A DNA stretch of 50,183 bases from Pseudoalteromonas sp. S2755 (GTDB taxonomy: Bacteria > Pseudomonadota > Gammaproteobacteria > Enterobacterales > Alteromonadaceae), in assembly GCF_005886535.1 (NCBI RefSeq), contig NZ_PNDS01000005.1, forward strand, positions 1-50,183. The letters run 5' to 3'. Shown one piece after another: positions 20,225-29,793 of the stretch. The position numbers and the translations under genes are program-made. Each line of letters starts with the position of its first letter. Within the stretch, counting starts at the first letter, position 1. Below the pieces are notes generated by a model. That model ran no database searches and was not told the DNA's origin. It saw only the letters and a list, made by a program, of their open reading frames with translations.

Positions 20225-21520
20225 TTACGCTTTTTCTTGAAGCGTTCTCGCTACGGTTCTCATGCCTAAGGTCGTTGCACCTGCAGCCCATTGACCACCT
20301 GCGCTATTTTGGAAAGAAGCTGCAAGGTCGATATGTACCCAACCTTGACCTTCGTTTGGTACAAAGCGAGATAGGAAGCCTGCAGCATTCGATGCACCAC
20401 CAAAGCCGCCACCTTTTTGTGCTCGGCTGTTAGCTGTATCCGCATAAGGCGATGGACAGTTATTTTGGTGCCACTTTTCAAGAGGTAACGGCCACGCGGC
20501 TTCAAATTCGTCACTCGCGTACTGCTGTACATCGCCGACAAGTGCTTTATCTAAGCCAAATAGTGCATTGTACTCTTGACCTACCGCAACGAGCGCAGCG
20601 CCCGTTAACGTAGCAGCATCAATGATAAGCTCAGCGCCTGTTTCACCGGCAGCCATCAACCCATCAGCCAATACTAAACGTCCTTCAGCATCGGTATTCA
20701 CGATTTCCACTGTGGTGCCATTTTTGTAGGTAAGAATATCACCTAACTTATAGGCATGGCCTGAGATAAGGTTCTCAGCACAACATAGGAACAACTTAAC
20801 ACGACGGTCAAAACCACGCTGGATAGCCAGCGCTAAACCAGCCGTTACGGTTGCCGCCCCGCCCATATCACACTTCATCGTAAGCATGCCTTCGCTTGGC
20901 TTAATCGAGTAACCACCTGAGTCAAACGTGATCCCTTTACCCACAAGTGCAGCGCTAACTGGAGCGTCATCATTACCCGTCGGATTATAGTCAAGCTCAA
21001 GCAGTACTGGTGGACGCTCACTGCCGCGCCCGACTTCATGAATACCGATCCATTGTTGCTCTAACAACGCGTCGCCTTTAATGATTTGATAGCTAACATG
21101 CTCTGGTGCCAATGACTGAATAAACTCAGCCGCTTTTCCAGCAAGGCTTTCAGGGTAAATGTCTTCAGCCGTACCGTTGATCATCTGACGCATCCATGTT
21201 GCCGACGCTTTTAGTGCATCAAGCTCTTTTAGATCTGATTGGTCGTTGTCAACAAACACCACACCATCTAACGCTTTTGGTGACACAAAACCTTGATAAA
21301 AAGCCCATTGAGATTCAGTACACCACAAGTCACCTTCTAAATGAACTTGTTTAATCCCTTGTTGTGCGATGCTACGAGCCGCTTTCTGAATATTCTTCAG
21401 CGTTTCGTCTTGTTGTAAATGGATAAAAGCACCGTCCTTTTCAAACGACAATGCAGCACCAGCAGATAAATACTCTGGTTTAGCGTCTTCACTCAGTCGT
21501 ACAATAAATTTCTCTGACAT
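20225..21520 (-). CDS. pepB: Aminopeptidase PepB (peptidase family M17)
   Basis: A cytosolic two-metal aminopeptidase that releases N-terminal residues from short peptides. The M17 metal and active-site motifs are present: GKGITFDSGGYSIKPS, MKCDMGGAA, and NTDAEGRLVLADGL. The 431-aa length and the short N-terminal domain fit PepB (427 aa in E. coli) better than PepA (about 500 aa). It is divergent from sfsA and has its own promoter region; it converges with the CBS gene. Confidence 0.9.
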   Translation of the reverse strand: MSEKFIVRLSEDAKPEYLSAGAALSFEKDGAFIHLQQDETLKNIQKAARSIAQQGIKQVHLEGDLWCTESQWAFYQGFVSPKALDGVVFVDNDQSDLKELDALKASATWMRQMINGTAEDIYPESLAGKAAEFIQSLAPEHVSYQIIKGDALLEQQWIGIHEVGRGSERPPVLLELDYNPTGNDDAPVSAALVGKGITFDSGGYSIKPSEGMLTMKCDMGGAATVTAGLALAIQRGFDRRVKLFLCCAENLISGHAYKLGDILTYKNGTTVEIVNTDAEGRLVLADGLMAAGETGAELIIDAATLTGAALVAVGQEYNALFGLDKALVGDVQQYASDEFEAAWPLPLEKWHQNNCPSPYADTANSRAQKGGGFGGASNAAGFLSRFVPNEGQGWVHIDLAASFQNSAGGQWAAGATTLGMRTVARTLQEKA

Positions 21521-21596
21521 TCTCTTTTCACTCTTGTGCTTGTAAGTGTGGTTAAGTGTACACTAGCCACTAAATACACCCAACCTAAAGCGACCA

Positions 21597-22316
21597 ATGA
21601 AGTTTTCTAGGCAATTACAACAAGCAACCTTGCTCAAACGATATAAACGCTTTCTTGTCGACTTACGCGCCCCAAGTGGTGACGAATTCACCGTACACTG
21701 CGCCAATACTGGTAGAATGACCAATTGTGCAGACCCGGGATTTACAGCCTATTATTCCACCAGCGATAACCCTAAGCGAAAGTACATTCATTCGTTGGAG
21801 CTGACGCAAGATAATGATGGTCATTTTATTTGTGTAAATACAGCGGTGGCCAATAAAGTGTCTGTTGAGGCCATTGAGCAAGGAAGAATAACGCAATTGC
21901 AAGGCTACAAAACACTTCAAACTGAGGTGAAATATGGGGCTGAAAATAGCCGAATTGATATTTTGTTGAGCAACCTCGAAAATGGACAATCCTCGCAATT
22001 CTGCTACGTTGAAGTAAAGTCGGTGACGTTGCTCGAGCAACAGCAAGGTTTTTTCCCTGATGCTGAAACCTTAAGAGGTCAAAAACATCTTAGAGAATTA
22101 ATCCACATTAAACAGCAAGGTCACCGTGCGGTATTACTGTTTGCCGCGCTCCACACAGGGATTAATTGCGTCAAACCAGCCAGTCATATAGATCAAAGAT
22201 ATGCAGCGTTAGTGAAAGAAGCAATTTCTCATGGGGTAGAAATCATTGCTTACCGAGCGCATATTGACGACAACCAAGTACAATTAATTGAAGAAATTCC
22301 TTTTGATTACGCTTGA
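21597..22316 (+). CDS. sfsA: SfsA family protein (sugar fermentation stimulation protein A)
   Basis: A 239-aa protein matching SfsA along its length: RYKRFLVDLR near the N-terminus (OB-like part), HCANTGRM, and the nuclease-like core RIDILL...CYVEVKSVTL with FFPDAETLRGQKHL. The E-x-K of a PD-(D/E)XK-like fold is visible, and nucleic-acid binding is known for the family, but the biological role is unclear. It lies upstream of dksA, as in E. coli (sfsA-dksA-gluQ-pcnB-folK). Confidence 0.92.
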   Translation: MKFSRQLQQATLLKRYKRFLVDLRAPSGDEFTVHCANTGRMTNCADPGFTAYYSTSDNPKRKYIHSLELTQDNDGHFICVNTAVANKVSVEAIEQGRITQLQGYKTLQTEVKYGAENSRIDILLSNLENGQSSQFCYVEVKSVTLLEQQQGFFPDAETLRGQKHLRELIHIKQQGHRAVLLFAALHTGINCVKPASHIDQRYAALVKEAISHGVEIIAYRAHIDDNQVQLIEEIPFDYA

Positions 22317-22490
22317 CTTTTTTCATGTCGCCCACATATAGCCGTGATAGTTTTCTCCCCCAAAATAGTTAAACATTGAAAAAGTGGCTGACATTTGCAG
22401 CAAAAAAGTGTTTGCTAAGGGGTAAAGATTTTGCTATTTATACCCGCCGGCGAAAGCTGGGGTTATGTATTAAGGATTTAGGAGAATGGT

Positions 22491-22934
22491 ATGCCAGACC
22501 AGAAAAAACTAGGGTTATTGGCTCAAGCCGGTGTAGAACCTTATCAAGAAAAGCCAGGCGAAGAATACATGAATGAAGCACAACGTGCTCATTTCAAAGC
22601 GATATTAGAAGCATGGCGTGCCGATCTACGTAATGAAGTAGACCGTACTAAGACACACATGCAAGACGAAGCGGCAAACTTTCCTGATCCTGTGGACCGT
22701 GCAGCGCAAGAAGAAGAGTTTTCTCTTGAACTGCGTACTCGCGACCGCGAGCGTAAGCTAATCAAGAAAATTGAGAAAACACTTCAACTTATCGAAGATG
22801 ATGACTTTGGCTTTTGTGAGTCGTGCGGTATTGAAATCGGCATTCGCCGTTTAGAAGCGCGTCCAACAGCTGATCTTTGCGTTGATTGTAAATCTCTCGC
22901 AGAAATCAAAGAAAAACAACAAGGCAGAGGATAA
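22491..22934 (+). CDS. dksA: RNA polymerase-binding transcription factor DksA
   Basis: Works with ppGpp through the RNA polymerase secondary channel in the stringent response. The coiled coil carries the conserved tip FPDPVDR with acidic residues D66 and D69, and the C4 zinc finger uses C109, C112, C130 and C133 (CESC...CVDC). It has 147 aa against 151 in E. coli. GGAG precedes the ATG. The 174-nt upstream region is long and suggests an independent promoter. The 3' end is followed closely by gluQ. Confidence 0.97.
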   Translation: MPDQKKLGLLAQAGVEPYQEKPGEEYMNEAQRAHFKAILEAWRADLRNEVDRTKTHMQDEAANFPDPVDRAAQEEEFSLELRTRDRERKLIKKIEKTLQLIEDDDFGFCESCGIEIGIRRLEARPTADLCVDCKSLAEIKEKQQGRG

Positions 22935-22944
22935 TCTCAGCCCT

Positions 22945-23892
22945 GTGTCCCCAAGCTTAAAGCAAACTGGGAGCTATCGCGGTCGATTTGCTCCCTCGCC
23001 TTCCGGTCCACTTCATTTCGGCTCTCTTGTAGCCGCCCTGAGTAGCTATTTAGACGCAAAAGCTAATCAAGGTAAATGGCTCGTTCGCATCGAAGACATA
23101 GACACACCGCGTGTAGTTGCGGGTGCTGCCGACAAGATATTAACCACACTTGAAGCATACGGCCTTTACTGGGATGAAAAGGTTGTCTATCAATCACAGC
23201 GCCATGCCCTATACCAAGCCTATTTGACGACACTAAAATCAGACTCCCTTGTGTATCCATGTCAATGTACAAGAAAGCAAATTAAAGCAATGGGTGGCTT
23301 TTACAATAACCATTGCCGAGCTTTAGCGCTAAGTTGGCAAGATAACGCTTTGCGCCTACAGCAGCGCTGTCCAGTTACTGAATTTAATGATGCAATACAA
23401 GGCATGGTTGTCATTCCCTCAGCAATTGCGCATGAAGATTACATCGTTAAACGCCGCGACGGCTTATTTGCTTATCAATTGGTGGTGGTAGTTGACGACA
23501 TAGAGCAAAAGATTAGTCATATCGTACGTGGTGCTGATCTGCTAGAACCCACAGCAAGACAAATTAGTTTATTTCGACAGCTCAATCAGCCATCACCTGA
23601 GTACGCTCACGTGCCTCTGGCTGTCGCAGAGCCCGGATTTAAGTTATCTAAGCAAAATCATGCTCCAGCTATTAATAACCGCAACCCGCTACCAACCCTT
23701 TATGCCGCGCTGCGTTATTTGCATGTGCCGGTTGATTCTCTCCATAATTATCAAGATGTTGACGCATTACTGACTCACGCTATTGATATTTTTAGTCTAG
23801 ATAGCGTTCCTAAAGTACAGGAAATTCAACTAGACTCTCTAGAAAATGGCGATTTTGCTTTTCGTCCACTGTTTTCAAGTACTTCAATTTAG
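22945..23892 (+). CDS. gluQ: Glutamyl-Q tRNA(Asp) synthetase
   Basis: Attaches glutamate to the queuosine base at the wobble position of tRNA-Asp; it is a shortened glutamyl-tRNA synthetase without an anticodon-binding domain. GRFAPSPSGPLHFGS contains the HIGH-like motif, RIEDIDTPR follows, and KLSKQ replaces KMSKS. Zinc ligands are in PCQCTR and NHC. The best start is GTG at 22945 (315 aa), with AGAGGA somewhat far upstream (about 15 nt). An in-frame TTG at 22882 would overlap dksA by 53 nt. The dksA-gluQ pairing is widely conserved. Confidence 0.9.
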   Translation: MSPSLKQTGSYRGRFAPSPSGPLHFGSLVAALSSYLDAKANQGKWLVRIEDIDTPRVVAGAADKILTTLEAYGLYWDEKVVYQSQRHALYQAYLTTLKSDSLVYPCQCTRKQIKAMGGFYNNHCRALALSWQDNALRLQQRCPVTEFNDAIQGMVVIPSAIAHEDYIVKRRDGLFAYQLVVVVDDIEQKISHIVRGADLLEPTARQISLFRQLNQPSPEYAHVPLAVAEPGFKLSKQNHAPAINNRNPLPTLYAALRYLHVPVDSLHNYQDVDALLTHAIDIFSLDSVPKVQEIQLDSLENGDFAFRPLFSSTSI

Positions 23893-23999
23893 TCTCATTT
23901 GAGTATATGATAGCGAGCCTTAAATGCGACCTGTTTTAAGACAAAAGCAGTGGTTCACAACGACTAGAATAGAAAACTTGATTGCTCAGGAGACGAGTT

Positions 24000-25382
24000 A
24001 TTATTTCCAAGCTTGTAAACTTTTGCCGCCAGTTTGTAACTGGAAAAGGCGATGAGACGGTGAAAATGGCCAGCCCGACACCTGCGATAATTCCTCGCAG
24101 CGAGCATGGTATATCTCGTAAACAATTTAGCCCTAACGCTATCAAAGTGCTCTATCGCTTAAAAGACGGTGGCTATGATGCCTACCTAGTTGGTGGTTGT
24201 ATCCGCGATATCATGCTAGGAATAGAGCCTAAAGACTTTGATGTCGTTACCAATGCAACACCTGAACAAATCAAAAAGCTCTTCCGTAACTGTCGCTTAA
24301 TAGGTCGTCGTTTCCGCCTTGCGCACATTGTTTTTGGACGGGAAATTATTGAAGTTGCCACCATGCGTGGCCATCACCAAAGTGATGATTCTTGTGCCAC
24401 GACAAGTCAAGCCAGCGAACACGGGCAGCTATTACGCGACAATGTCTACGGCAGTATTGAAGAAGATGCCGAGCGCCGCGACTTTACTATCAATGCGCTA
24501 TATTATTCGATCAATGACTTTACTCTACGCGACTTTGCCGGTGGTGTTGCTGACATTAAAGCGCGTAAAATTGAGTTGATTGGCGATCCTGAAACTCGCT
24601 ATCGCGAAGATCCGGTACGCATGCTCAGAGCCATCCGCTTTGCAACCAAACTAGATATGGAGATTGCTACCCCGACCCGCACTCCGATTAAAGCACTAGC
24701 GCCGTTACTTGGACATATTCCAGCTGCACGCTTGTTCGAAGAAACGCTAAAGCTATTTTTAAATGGTAAAGCGGAAAAAAATTTTCTTCAGATGCGTGAA
24801 TACGGCTTATTTGCGCAGTTATTCCCGGCGCTCGATAAAATCCTAGCACAGCCTGACAATGACTTTGAGCGTCGCTTTATTCAGCAAATGTTTGCCAATA
24901 CGGATAGCCGTATCAACGCGGATAAAAAAGTAACTCCTGCATTTATCTATGCAGCACTTTTATGGTTCCCTATTTTAGCTAAAAGCGAAGCGCTCGCGGC
25001 CGAAGGTATGAATGAATATGATGCCTTTATGCAAGCCATTAATCACGTTCTTGCTGAAAATGCTAAGCACGTTGCAGTGCCTAAACGCTTTACTTTAGGT
25101 GCCCGAGATATCTGGCATATTCAACAACGCCTAGATAAACGTTCAGGCCAGCGTGCATATCGCCTAAGCTTGCAGCCGAGATTCAAAGCTGCATATGATT
25201 TCCTATTATTGCGTGTTGAAAGTGGTGAGCAAGAGCAAGAAGAGCTTGCAGCTTGGTGGACTGACTACCTCAAGAATGACGTCACCGGCCAGAAAGACAT
25301 GGTTCGCAACTTAGGTAACCAAAGCAAACCTAAGCGTCGTTATAATAGACGTAAGCCAAAAAGAAAACCGAAAGAAGATTAA
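24000..25382 (+). CDS. pcnB: Poly(A) polymerase I PcnB, probable AUU start codon
   Basis: Adds poly(A) to RNA 3' ends and promotes decay. Nucleotidyltransferase motifs: LVGGCIRDIMLG and KDFDVVTNATPEQ (metal aspartates), RNCRLIGRRFRLAH, and RRDFTINALYY; the C-terminus is strongly basic. No ATG fits the conserved N-terminus: the first in-frame ATG (24066) would remove the conserved VNFCR block. AGGAG (23988-23992) is 7 nt from ATT at 24000, and alignment with E. coli PcnB (MFTRVANFCRK) puts this ATT exactly at residue 1. E. coli pcnB is known to start at AUU. The product would be 460 aa. An upstream in-frame TTG (23982) overlaps the Shine-Dalgarno region and is less likely. Confidence 0.93.
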   Translation: MISKLVNFCRQFVTGKGDETVKMASPTPAIIPRSEHGISRKQFSPNAIKVLYRLKDGGYDAYLVGGCIRDIMLGIEPKDFDVVTNATPEQIKKLFRNCRLIGRRFRLAHIVFGREIIEVATMRGHHQSDDSCATTSQASEHGQLLRDNVYGSIEEDAERRDFTINALYYSINDFTLRDFAGGVADIKARKIELIGDPETRYREDPVRMLRAIRFATKLDMEIATPTRTPIKALAPLLGHIPAARLFEETLKLFLNGKAEKNFLQMREYGLFAQLFPALDKILAQPDNDFERRFIQQMFANTDSRINADKKVTPAFIYAALLWFPILAKSEALAAEGMNEYDAFMQAINHVLAENAKHVAVPKRFTLGARDIWHIQQRLDKRSGQRAYRLSLQPRFKAAYDFLLLRVESGEQEQEELAAWWTDYLKNDVTGQKDMVRNLGNQSKPKRRYNRRKPKRKPKED

Positions 25383-25862
25383 ATGAATATTGCGTACATT
25401 GGATTAGGTGCAAACCTATCCGAGCCGATGGCACAAATACAGCGAGCACTTGATGTGCTCGCCGCCCATCCAGACCTCTCGCTTGTCCAGCACTCTAGCC
25501 TGTATGGCTCAAAACCTATGGGCCCTCAAGATCAACCTGATTATGTGAATGCCGTAGCGAAACTAGCAACATCATTAACAGCAGAGTCTTTACTCGATGT
25601 ATTGCAACAAATAGAGCTTGAACATGGTCGTGTACGCAAAGCTGAGCGCTGGGGACCGCGCACGCTCGATTTAGATATTCTGCTTTTTAATACCGACACC
25701 ATTCACAGTGATAGGCTTACGGTGCCACACTACGGCTTGAAAGAAAGAGAATTTGTCGTCTATCCACTATTAGAGATAGCGCCAGAACTCAAATTACCTG
25801 ATGGCACTGAGCTTGGCTCTTTATCACAGCACTTACCACTTAACGGATTAGCAATCCTCTAA
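25383..25862 (+). CDS. folK: HPPK: 2-amino-4-hydroxy-6-hydroxymethyldihydropteridine pyrophosphokinase
   Basis: Transfers pyrophosphate from ATP to the pterin in folate synthesis. [11 protein letters not shown] at the N-terminus, [11 protein letters not shown], and [14 protein letters not shown] (the signature with metal-binding aspartates) identify it. The length (159 aa) is the same as E. coli FolK. The ATG abuts the pcnB stop codon directly (TAA-ATG), so it is translationally coupled to pcnB, as in other gammaproteobacteria. panB follows 23 nt later. Confidence 0.96.
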   Translation: MNIAYIGLGANLSEPMAQIQRALDVLAAHPDLSLVQHSSLYGSKPMGPQDQPDYVNAVAKLATSLTAESLLDVLQQIELEHGRVRKAERWGPRTLDLDILLFNTDTIHSDRLTVPHYGLKEREFVVYPLLEIAPELKLPDGTELGSLSQHLPLNGLAIL

Positions 25863-25885
25863 TAAACCAATTCAAGGGGTTTACC

Positions 25886-26680
25886 ATGGCAAAAATTTCC
25901 GTCTCTACACTTGCCAAAATGAAGCGTGAAGGAACAAAAATAACCGCTCTCACCGCTTACGATGCAAGTTTTGCAAAGTTATTTCACGACAATGGCGTAG
26001 ATGTCATCTTAGTGGGTGATTCTCTGGGTATGGTTTTACAAGGTGGTGAAGACACTTTAGCCGTTACCACGGATGACATTGCCTATCATACCCGTTGTGT
26101 AAGAGCTGGTAGTAAGGAGCTATTCGTTATCGCCGATATGCCTTTTATGAGCTACTCAGATCCACAGTCAGCCTGTCAGAATGCGGCTACCTTGATGCGC
26201 TCTGGTGCAAACATGGTAAAGCTGGAAGGTGGTGAATGGCTCTACGACAGCATTGCACAGCTTACCCAGCAAGGGATCCCAGTTTGTGGCCATTTAGGGT
26301 TAACACCACAATCAGTGCACGTGTTTGGTGGCTTTAAAATTCAAGGTCGTGAGGAAACTCAGGCACAAAAGATGATAGCGGATGCACAAGCGTTAGAACG
26401 TGCTGGTGCACAAATGATTGTGATTGAATGCGTGCCTTCAGCACTGGCTAAACGCATTACCAAAGCCGTGGCAATTCCGGTCATTGGTATTGGCGCGGGT
26501 AAAGACACCGATGGCCAAATTTTGGTGATGCATGACTTGGTTGGTATTTCTGCAGGCTATATTCCTAAGTTCTCGAAGAACTTCCTGCTCGAAACCGGCA
26601 ACATGCCAGATGCGGTGAAAAAGTTTTGCGCAGACGTGCAATCAGGTGACTTCCCGGGGCCAGATCACGAATTTAATTAA
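25886..26680 (+). CDS. panB: 3-methyl-2-oxobutanoate hydroxymethyltransferase PanB
   Basis: Makes ketopantoate from 2-oxoisovalerate and methylene-tetrahydrofolate, the first committed step to pantothenate and Co[20 protein letters not shown] (metal-binding aspartate), [22 protein letters not shown] and [15 protein letters not shown] are all present. At 264 aa it matches E. coli PanB. AAGGGG lies upstream of the ATG. Being next to folK links it to folate supply; panC follows after 85 bp. Confidence 0.97.
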   Translation: MAKISVSTLAKMKREGTKITALTAYDASFAKLFHDNGVDVILVGDSLGMVLQGGEDTLAVTTDDIAYHTRCVRAGSKELFVIADMPFMSYSDPQSACQNAATLMRSGANMVKLEGGEWLYDSIAQLTQQGIPVCGHLGLTPQSVHVFGGFKIQGREETQAQKMIADAQALERAGAQMIVIECVPSALAKRITKAVAIPVIGIGAGKDTDGQILVMHDLVGISAGYIPKFSKNFLLETGNMPDAVKKFCADVQSGDFPGPDHEFN

Positions 26681-26765
26681 ATTTGCGATGAGCACTGCTT
26701 ATCGCTGAGTCTGATCCAAGCATTTTGTTTGGGTTGGTATCGTTATTATTGAGTTAGAGTACAAC

Positions 26766-27614
26766 ATGCAATCAGTTACTGAGATTAAATCGTTACGAAG
26801 CCAGATTAAAGCTTGGCGCCAACAAGGATTGAGCATTGCCTTCGTACCAACGATGGGCAACCTTCACCGTGGTCATTTTTCCTTAGTAGAAAAAGCGAAA
26901 ACCTTAGCGGATAAAGTCGTTGTCAGTATCTTTGTAAATCCAATGCAATTTGGTGCGAACGAAGACCTCGACAGCTACCCACGTACGCTCGATCAAGATA
27001 AGCAGGGCCTTGCAGAACTAGAAACGGATATTGTGTTTACACCTACCGTTGAGACCATATATCCTAACGGCCTAAATGCGCAAAGTTTTGTTGATGTACC
27101 AGGGGTCTCTGAGGGACACTGCGGTGGCACACGTCCAGGACACTTCCGCGGTGTTGCAACCGTTGTCACTAAACTTTTTAACTTAGTACAACCTGATTTT
27201 GCTTGCTTTGGTGAGAAGGACTTTCAGCAGTTACAGGTCATCAAAACAATGGTAAAAGACCTGTCTATTCCTATTGAAGTAATTGGTGTTGCCACTCAAA
27301 GAGAAGTTTCTGGACTGGCGATGAGCTCACGTAATGGTTATCTCTCTGAATCAGAAAAAGATACTGCTAAAGTACTTTTTCAAGCACTAAAAGCTGCATC
27401 TGACGCTTTAGAAAATGGCGAAAAAGATTTTTTGAAGGTAACAAAAAATGCAACAGAAATGCTGCACAATGCAGGTTTAAAGTTGGATTATTTTAACATT
27501 TGTCAAAAAGATAGCTTGAAACCTGCTACACTCGAAGATAATCAACTCGTCATTCTTGCCGCAGCTTTTCTCGGCAAAGTCAGACTGATTGATAATATTC
27601 AAGTCACGGTCTAA
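26766..27614 (+). CDS. panC: Pantothenate synthetase PanC
   Basis: Condenses pantoate and beta-alanine with [17 protein letters not shown] holds the HIGH-type nucleotide motif. [31 protein letters not shown] and [12 protein letters not shown] (KMSKS-type region) complete the active site. It has 282 aa (E. coli 283). It is separated from panB by 85 bp but no strong terminator is seen between them. panD is not in the window. Confidence 0.97.
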   Translation: MQSVTEIKSLRSQIKAWRQQGLSIAFVPTMGNLHRGHFSLVEKAKTLADKVVVSIFVNPMQFGANEDLDSYPRTLDQDKQGLAELETDIVFTPTVETIYPNGLNAQSFVDVPGVSEGHCGGTRPGHFRGVATVVTKLFNLVQPDFACFGEKDFQQLQVIKTMVKDLSIPIEVIGVATQREVSGLAMSSRNGYLSESEKDTAKVLFQALKAASDALENGEKDFLKVTKNATEMLHNAGLKLDYFNICQKDSLKPATLEDNQLVILAAAFLGKVRLIDNIQVTV

Positions 27615-27623
27615 GGAATAATA

Positions 27624-27854
27624 ATGAAAATTGCGTTCGCCTTGCTAGTACTTTCTACCACCCTATTGGGGTGCAGTAACTCTATCTCACCTGAGTTGAA
27701 TCAATGTGCACAACAGAATTATCAATGCGAACGCAGCTGTGAGATGCAAAACACGCCAGAGACAATGTCTTTACAGATATGCACTGATAAATGTATTGAG
27801 CAGTATAATGCCTGCAAAGTACAGGCTGAGAAAATTACCGAGAGCAAACGATAG
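27624..27854 (+). CDS. Small lipoprotein with symmetric six-cysteine pattern
   Basis: A 76-aa protein preceded by AAGGA. The signal peptide ends in a lipobox, LLGC with C17 as the lipidated residue. The mature part carries six cysteines in a mirror-symmetric order, C28-x6-C35-x3-C39-x13-C53-x3-C57-x6-C64, with predicted helices on either side of a TPET turn. This looks like a disulfide-stapled helical hairpin. I do not recognise the family and no function can be assigned. It is 9 nt after panC and is followed by a strong terminator, so it ends the panB/panC transcript. Confidence 0.75.
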   Translation: MKIAFALLVLSTTLLGCSNSISPELNQCAQQNYQCERSCEMQNTPETMSLQICTDKCIEQYNACKVQAEKITESKR

Positions 27855-27865
27855 TTTGCTCTTTT
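27841..27865 (+). terminator. Rho-independent terminator after the panC-lipoprotein unit
   Basis: A perfect 8-bp stem GAGCAAAC/GTTTGCTC with a GATA loop followed by five T. The stop codon of the lipoprotein gene lies in the loop and right arm. Confidence 0.9.
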
Positions 27866-28180
27866 TGGCAAAAATCCCCCTAATATTATTTTAAATACAA
27901 GCACTTTCTAACTCCTGCCGTTATTTTTTATTCACCTTTTTAGAATATTTTGCGATACAATAAACTGGTCTGATGAGATAGGCATACAACACCACTTAAC
28001 TTGGCTCGAGACTTAGGCTCTTAAACAATACAATCAGTGAGCACTAACTTTCTTAATAACTTGTTATTTCTGGTTTTTATTCTAACCTCTAAGACAAAGT
28101 AACACTATTTTTGAGCTCAGTATCAGCGCTTTTAATGCGTGTTACGGACACGACTCTTTGCAAAGAAAATGGGAATCAAT

Positions 28181-29374
28181 ATGAAAAAGTCAGCAATTGC
28201 TTTAGCGATGGTGCTTGGGACAGTGAGTTTTCACAGCGCCGCTGAAATCAGAATTAATGGTTTTGCTTCCATTATTGGTGGTCAAACGCTAGATAGTGAC
28301 GACACACTATATGGCTATGACAATGATTTTGATATGGAGAATCGTAGTTTATTCGCCCTACAACTTTCCGCCGATCTACAAGAAAGTCTAACAGCCACAG
28401 CACAGATCGTAGGCCGTGGTCAGAATGACTTTGATGCCGAGTTTGAATGGGCATACTTAACTTACGCGATTTCAGATTCCTCACAGATAAGCGCAGGTAA
28501 AATGCGTATACCATTCTATCGCTATTCTGACTTTTTAGATGTGGGTTATGCATACCGCTGGGTTAAACCACCTCAATCAGTATATAACCTAAGCTTTAGC
28601 ACCTATAACGGTTTGAGTTATATCCATAATTCTACATTAGGGGAATGGGAAAGCACTGTACAGCTAGCTTTAGGCAGCGTAGATGACGATATTGTTGCTA
28701 TTACTTACTCAGATGAAGCTGAGTTAAACAACACAGTAGGTATAAACTGGACACTAAGCAGAGATTGGTTCAGTGCGCGTGCGGCCTACTTTGCTACCGA
28801 AGCGAGCATTAGCGCAGCTAATAGCCCTGAACTATCGAGATTATTGGCTGGGTTAACTAGCTACGGGCTAACGCAACAAGCGGATGATATCGCTGTCGAT
28901 AAAGATGATGCTTACTTTGCCGCGGTTGGTATTGCTATCGACTACAACGATGTCTTGTTCGACGCAGAATACACTCAGTTTGAAGTGGATAACAGTATAC
29001 TTGCTAAACAACAGCAGTATTACGCTTCCCTCGGTTACCGTATTGATGCATGGACTATCCACCTAACCTACGAACACAATGAAGATAAGAATGAGAACGA
29101 CGAGTTTAACTCTGTCCCACTCACCATCACCGCTCCAAATGGTGTAACCATTCCCGTCACGACCGATCCAACCAATCCAAATGCACCTTATTTAAGAACT
29201 CTTGTTAATGGTGCGCTTGCAGGCGCTCGTGCAGAGTCTGAAACATGGAGTATTGGTGCACGTTATGACTTCCATCCATCAGCAGCATTCAAAATTGAAC
29301 TAAACCAATTCGATAACACGTTGACAGATCAAAAAGTTGAGCTGTTGAGCTTTGGTATCGATTTAGTATTCTAA
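28181..29374 (+). CDS. Outer-membrane porin-like beta-barrel protein
   Basis: 397 aa from the ATG at 28181, which begins a clean signal peptide (MKKSAIALAMVLGTVSFHSAA, cleavage before EIRINGF). An in-frame GTG at 28139 would put 14 residues before it. The mature protein alternates short amphipathic strands with acidic loops (many Asp/Asn turns) and ends in phenylalanine (GIDLVF), the outer-membrane barrel C-terminal signal. The substrate is unknown; the location in front of a phosphate-binding-like gene suggests phosphate or an anion, by inference only. About 325 bp upstream hold no other gene. Confidence 0.8.
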   Translation: MKKSAIALAMVLGTVSFHSAAEIRINGFASIIGGQTLDSDDTLYGYDNDFDMENRSLFALQLSADLQESLTATAQIVGRGQNDFDAEFEWAYLTYAISDSSQISAGKMRIPFYRYSDFLDVGYAYRWVKPPQSVYNLSFSTYNGLSYIHNSTLGEWESTVQLALGSVDDDIVAITYSDEAELNNTVGINWTLSRDWFSARAAYFATEASISAANSPELSRLLAGLTSYGLTQQADDIAVDKDDAYFAAVGIAIDYNDVLFDAEYTQFEVDNSILAKQQQYYASLGYRIDAWTIHLTYEHNEDKNENDEFNSVPLTITAPNGVTIPVTTDPTNPNAPYLRTLVNGALAGARAESETWSIGARYDFHPSAAFKIELNQFDNTLTDQKVELLSFGIDLVF

Positions 29375-29385
29375 CGGAGGCTAAT

Positions 29386-29793
29386 ATGATTAAAAAAATA
29401 CTGAGCTTAGGGCTATTGTTAGCCAGCCAGTCTGCTTTAGCAGATATTGCTGTTATCGTGAACTCAGCCAATGCATCTGCTGTTGATGACGGTACTATCA
29501 AAAAGTTGTTCCTAGGCAAAAGCAAATCATTTGCCGATGGTCGTAGTGCGACCCCTGTGAATCAAGATGGTAATGCTGTATTTGACGAGTTTAACGACAA
29601 AGTGATTGGTAAATCTAGCTCTCAGCTAAATGCCCACTGGTCTAAATTAGTATTCACCGGTAAGGGAACACCTCCGAAGAAGCTAGATAGCGATCAAGCG
29701 GTAATCGATTTTGTTTCGAGCAATGCAGGCGCAATTGGTTATATTGACGCAAGCAAAGTAACCGATGCCGTCAAAGTGATAGGTAAATACTAG
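29386..29793 (+). CDS. Half-size periplasmic phosphate-binding-like protein (PBP-like domain)
   Basis: 135 aa with a signal peptide (1-19, ending SALA) and GGAGG upstream. The mature part resembles one lobe of PstS-type proteins: a GTIKKLFLGKSKSFADG helix, VNQDGNAVFDEF, and GAIGYIDASKV close to the C-terminus. It lacks a second lobe, so it cannot clamp phosphate as PstS does; the family occurs next to phosphate genes. It is 11 nt after the barrel gene, so they form an operon. The stop codon TAG is composed of a TA target site plus the first G of an inserted MITE; without the insertion the stop would be TAA at the same codon. Confidence 0.8.
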   Translation: MIKKILSLGLLLASQSALADIAVIVNSANASAVDDGTIKKLFLGKSKSFADGRSATPVNQDGNAVFDEFNDKVIGKSSSQLNAHWSKLVFTGKGTPPKKLDSDQAVIDFVSSNAGAIGYIDASKVTDAVKVIGKY

